Positions 60,697-64,000 of a stretch of DNA of 64,000 nt are shown in pieces. Numbering within the stretch: position 1 is the stretch's first letter; every line of letters starts with the position of its first letter. The stretch lies in NCBI GenBank assembly GCA_963920765.1, contig OY987242.1, positions 18,686,002 through 18,750,001 on the forward strand. Reading direction: 5' to 3'. The DNA comes from Ulota crispa. Taxonomy: Eukaryota > Streptophyta > Bryopsida > Orthotrichales > Orthotrichaceae. The notes under the pieces are model-generated. The model saw only the letters and a program-made list of their open reading frames with translations. It was not told the DNA's origin and ran no database searches. The position numbers and the translations under genes were made by a program.

Positions 60697-61185
60697 TGTT
60701 GGATTGTTTGCAATGAGGTCTTTAAGGCATGGTCTTTCCTCAAGTATGCAGTAGGAAGGGATCACCATCTTGCTAGGAAAGTGATTGAAGAATCTATCAT
60801 TTTTATTAGAGATGACCAATGCATAAATGCAGCATCTCAATGTGTTGGGCTAAACAAGTGGACTGTGCATAGGCAGAGGTGCTTGTTGGATGAGGGTGTA
60901 GAAGGAAAAGTATGGGCAAAAGCAGACCAAAAGAATAGGAATGCGCATTTTCAATCTTTAATTGATGTTGTGGTGGCATGGTGGACAAATGTGACCAGGG
61001 TCATCTCTTCAAAGAAGGATGTCCAAAAATGCATGTTGGAGTGCGGAGATTCATTTACCAAGCTGGTCATTGGCTTGAAGATAGCCAAATATGTTTTTCT
61101 TGAAAAACCCTATCAAAACCTGCCTTCTTTTTTTGTTTTTGTTTATACAATGTGTAGTCATGGATTCTATAGCTTGAAAATCTAA
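60697..61185 (+). pseudogene. Decayed coding fragment of unknown family
   Basis: An open stretch of 162 codons reads on the plus strand (FKAWSFLKYAVGRDHHLARK, then a run with WTVHRQRCLLDEG and VVVAWWTNVTRV, ending near YSLKI). It begins right after an in-frame stop (60694-60696), and its most natural reading starts before the first ATG-like codon, so it appears to be the remnant of a longer gene. The Trp-Trp-Thr and charged Ser-Lys-Lys-Asp motif gives the impression of a transposon-derived or lineage-specific protein, but I cannot name the family. Its composition is clearly less AT-rich than the neighbourhood. A low-expression exon of a real gene cannot be excluded. Confidence 0.35.
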
Positions 61186-61533
61186 AATGCTAAACTTTTG
61201 TTAATTTTTTGTTATCCTATAGTAGTACCAAGATGTATGGGTTTAGTATTAGGTTTAGTGATACAAAGAGCTGATTGATAAATCTATAGGAACTAGTGCC
61301 TATAGCCGGCTAATAATTTGGTTGTTTTAATTGCTATAGGCAAGGATACATCAAGGAATCTTTTGCAGAAGAAAGGTTGAGCAGGAGAGGCTCCAGAGGC
61401 CAAGAGAGTTAGCAGAGAGAGAGAACAATTGGATCCTTTGTGTTCATATAAAGCGATTGAATGCAATATAATACTTTTGTAATAGTTGAATGTGTATTAA
61501 GTTTTTTATGGTTTTGTTGTGAATGTGTATGAG

Positions 61534-62588
61534 CACAGGGAGTGCACTCTCTTTCTTTTTATTGTACACTTGCAATCAAATGAAGGTTTATTATAATTGC
61601 TTTGGTCCTACATTTTTGACATGGCTTCATATAAAGTAAGCATCGTTGAAATGGGTGTGGGCTCTTTATAAATAATGAAGGGTAGGGCATAATAATGTGA
61701 ATTACAAAAAAATTAGTTATACAATTGCCTTGCCAATATTCAAAAAACAATATTCAAAAAACAAAATCTACACTTTTATTGAATATATTTTAATTATATA
61801 ATGGTAAGCTAAAATATCCCATGTTTTGAGTATGACAAAGTATCCCATGTTTGATTCATGTCCAAGTATCCAATGTCAATTGTATTTGTCAGTAGCTTAG
61901 GGTCATAGGGTTCATAAATGATGTACATGTAATGATACATGATTGGACACGTGGATGAAGCTTCTGTTGCTATTCATTTACAAGCTTGTAGCCAGGGCTT
62001 AGGGTTAGAGTGGGGTTTGAGATTTGGGTCGTGCTTTAGCGACTCCCGCTTGCACGCTTGCCTGTTTTGTGGTTTTGATTGCACGGTTTATCTCAGATTT
62101 TGTAACAACGCTATCTTTGCGCGTGGGTTCATTTCCCATGTTTTTTTTGATTTCTTTGCATGCTCAACTTAAAAAGGGTTTGTGGTTGAAATGGAATGGG
62201 TTTCACTACCTTTTCCTTCCTCCTAAATTGAAATTACAAATTTCCTTTAGGTGTACTGTATGCTTTTCCATGCTTTTTGTTTTTTCTCAAGCTATTGTTT
62301 GAAGTGTATTATGTGATTGGTTTAAATTTATGTTTTAAAGTGTTTGGTTTTTGATTTCATGTGTGTAATTTTGTTTGTGTCATTGTGTATTTATAATGAA
62401 CATAGGGTATACAAAAACATCACAGTAACTTAGTTCAAATGAAGCCTAGGGTACATGAAATTGTCAAAATTTAGAAATCTAGGTAAATATAGCCCTATAA
62501 AAATCAAATTTTTACCTACGTAGCCCCCATCTTATAGGGGCTAGAACGCACGTTACCCACAAATATCATGTATAGTGCACTCCCCGTG
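61534..62588. mobile_element. hAT-type non-autonomous element
   Basis: The ends CACAGGGAGTGCACT and the inverse of CACGGGGAGTGCACT are 15-bp inverted repeats with one mismatch. They are flanked by the 8-bp direct repeat TGTATGAG (61526-61533 and 62589-62596). An 8-bp duplication with C-A-rich G-run termini fits the hAT superfamily. The 1055-bp interior has no transposase; a GC-richer patch at 61960-62130 may be captured sequence. Confidence 0.7.
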
Positions 62589-62596
62589 TGTATGAG

Positions 62597-64000
62597 TCAA
62601 TGAATTAATTGAATATGTGTATAGATCAATTGGAGATTTGATTGTGGATGTTTATCAATGGTTGTATGATTCTGAGATTAATTTGGATATGAGATGGAAT
62701 TGACATTGTCTGGATCAGAGTGAAGGAAAGAATTATTAAGGATCAAAATTGAATTAATAGAGTCTGGTTATAAGAATGGAGAGAATCAATGGTTGAGATA
62801 GAGAGAATGAATATTCAGATTTCCTATTGTTGATTGAATGTGTGTTGTTTTGTTTGAATTGAATTTGATTGCGATTTGTAAATGTGTGAGTCAATTGGAA
62901 TTAAGGTTTGAGAATTCAATCTATGGTTATTTGGAATTAAGAAATTGGCTATGGATTGCGTTTTCTTGGTCTATAGCTACTGGATTATTGAAAGTTATTT
63001 GTGAGGTTTGGAATGAAATCTAGTAGCCCTGGTTCAGAGAATGAGAAAATAATCAATGGTTGAATTAGGGAGATTTAATTAAGAAATCAATAGGGATTTG
63101 AATGAACGCTATAAAGATAAGTTAAGTGTTGGAGTCAATAGAATGAGAATGTTTAAATCAAATATGAATAGAATCTATTGGTAGTGAGAGATGAGAAAGT
63201 ATTGAGTTAAGATATTACCCTATAGAGAATGCTGTGAGAGCTTAAGTCTAAATCTATAGTATCCAGAGAGAATTTGTGAAAATGTCAATAGTCATCTGTG
63301 ATATGTTATGATTGGATTGATACTGAGTGACAATATCTAAGACCACAGGGGCTGATTTGAATCAATAGATGTTTGAGTGAATCTCCAAGACGATAGAATA
63401 TTATTGGAATCTATTGAAGTAAAACTCAGAGTAAATTAAAAGAAATTGAATAGCTATAGAATTCCTAAGTGAATTCAAGAATGGTTATTTGAGAATCAAT
63501 AGAGGAGGAAGGACTAATTAAATAGAAGAAAGACTGCATTAGTGCTAGTGGTTCAAATGAAGACTATGGAGCAAAGTTGCGGATTGGTGATTGATTGGAA
63601 AAGCTCAAGTAAAAGAAGATCAAGACAATGGCTATAAGTTCTGACTTAGCTCTTAATCATAACAAAATTTGGATTATGAGTTGATGAGGGTTAGGACTTA
63701 AATTCCTTTAAAGTTTTCTATTGGATTGTTTTATACTAGACTACAAATTTACTTGATAGAATTTGGGAAAATGGGATTATAGTTGTACAAACATGGATGA
63801 TCCATATGTTTCAAGTGTATCAGCCCATATAGTACTAAAGCTAATTGTTATGGATTATTTAAACAACAATTTAGAGTGAGTTTTTTTGTGCCCAATATAA
63901 AACATTAAAGAACTGCATTCTTAGTATTCAAGTAACAAAAACATAGACACTTACTAGTTTCTAGGTGCACGTAAAATTAAAATTATTAAAGTGTTAATAA
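62597..64000. other. Intergenic sequence with quasi-repetitive GAATCAATAG texture
   Basis: Motifs such as GAATCAATAG, TCAATAGAATG and AGAGAGAATG recur without a fixed period on the plus strand, giving a purine-rich texture. A 61-codon frame at 62838-63023 has no motif. I see no gene or element ends. Confidence 0.3.

Noticed and set aside
1-64000. LTR retrotransposons or virus-derived elements
   Set aside because: I saw no long direct repeats with TG...CA ends, primer-binding site, or reverse transcriptase or capsid motifs in any frame.
1-64000. tRNA or rRNA genes
   Set aside because: No sequence with the conserved tRNA boxes or rRNA core segments was noticed on either strand.

Overview
This window looks like nuclear DNA of a land plant, or at least a streptophyte. 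It carries three intact genes with many GT-AG introns, two of them encoding plastid-type proteins with N-terminal targeting sequences. Between the genes lies long AT-rich sequence packed with short inverted-repeat transposons, including a classic plant Stowaway MITE. I cannot place the lineage further from sequence alone. All three genes lie on the minus strand and each can be read exon by exon from start to stop.

Genes: (1) 13908-17518, a 10-exon plastid-type O-acetylserine (thiol)lyase (cysteine synthase) of 400 residues. (2) 26984-30269, a 7-exon nuclear poly(A)-binding protein (PABN type) of 226 residues. (3) 37439-43755, a 10-exon ABCF ATPase of the plastid ABCF5 type, 717 residues. The three are unrelated in function: sulfur assimilation, mRNA polyadenylation, and translation or ribosome-linked ATPase. 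Weaker coding signals are a membrane-anchor exon at 582-854 (minus), a GC-rich ORF divergent from the ABCF gene (44336-44566, plus) and a decayed ORF at 60697-61185.

Repeats: the dominant theme is a large set of elements that begin CCCCTAAA (often CCCCTAAAGGACC) and sit between TTAA or CTAA 4-bp duplications. This is a piggyBac-like boundary signature. At least 17 copies with both ends occur, from about 100 bp to about 1 kb, several of them nearly perfect palindromes and many nested in each other. Others are a foldback Mutator-like element with a 9-bp duplication (1484-4226) carrying two later insertions, a CACTA-type MITE, a hAT-type element with an 8-bp duplication, TA-duplicating mariner-like MITEs, a family sharing a GYCATATTCATTAAATTGGGAA terminus, and short Helitron-like elements (A|TC...CTAG|T).

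Layout: 0-1.5 kb GC-richer host sequence with a possible exon; 1.5-13.5 kb a nested transposon zone; 13.9-17.6 kb OAS-TL; 17.8-26.2 kb AT-rich sequence with MITEs and a Helitron; 27-30.3 kb PABN; 31-37.4 kb Helitrons, a minisatellite and MITEs; 37.4-43.8 kb ABCF; 44.3-50.9 kb almost contiguous elements; 51-57.7 kb scattered MITEs; 57.7-64 kb very AT-rich sequence with a TA microsatellite, a decayed ORF and the hAT-type element. Three insertions sit inside host introns (PABN intron 1, ABCF introns 2 and 9).
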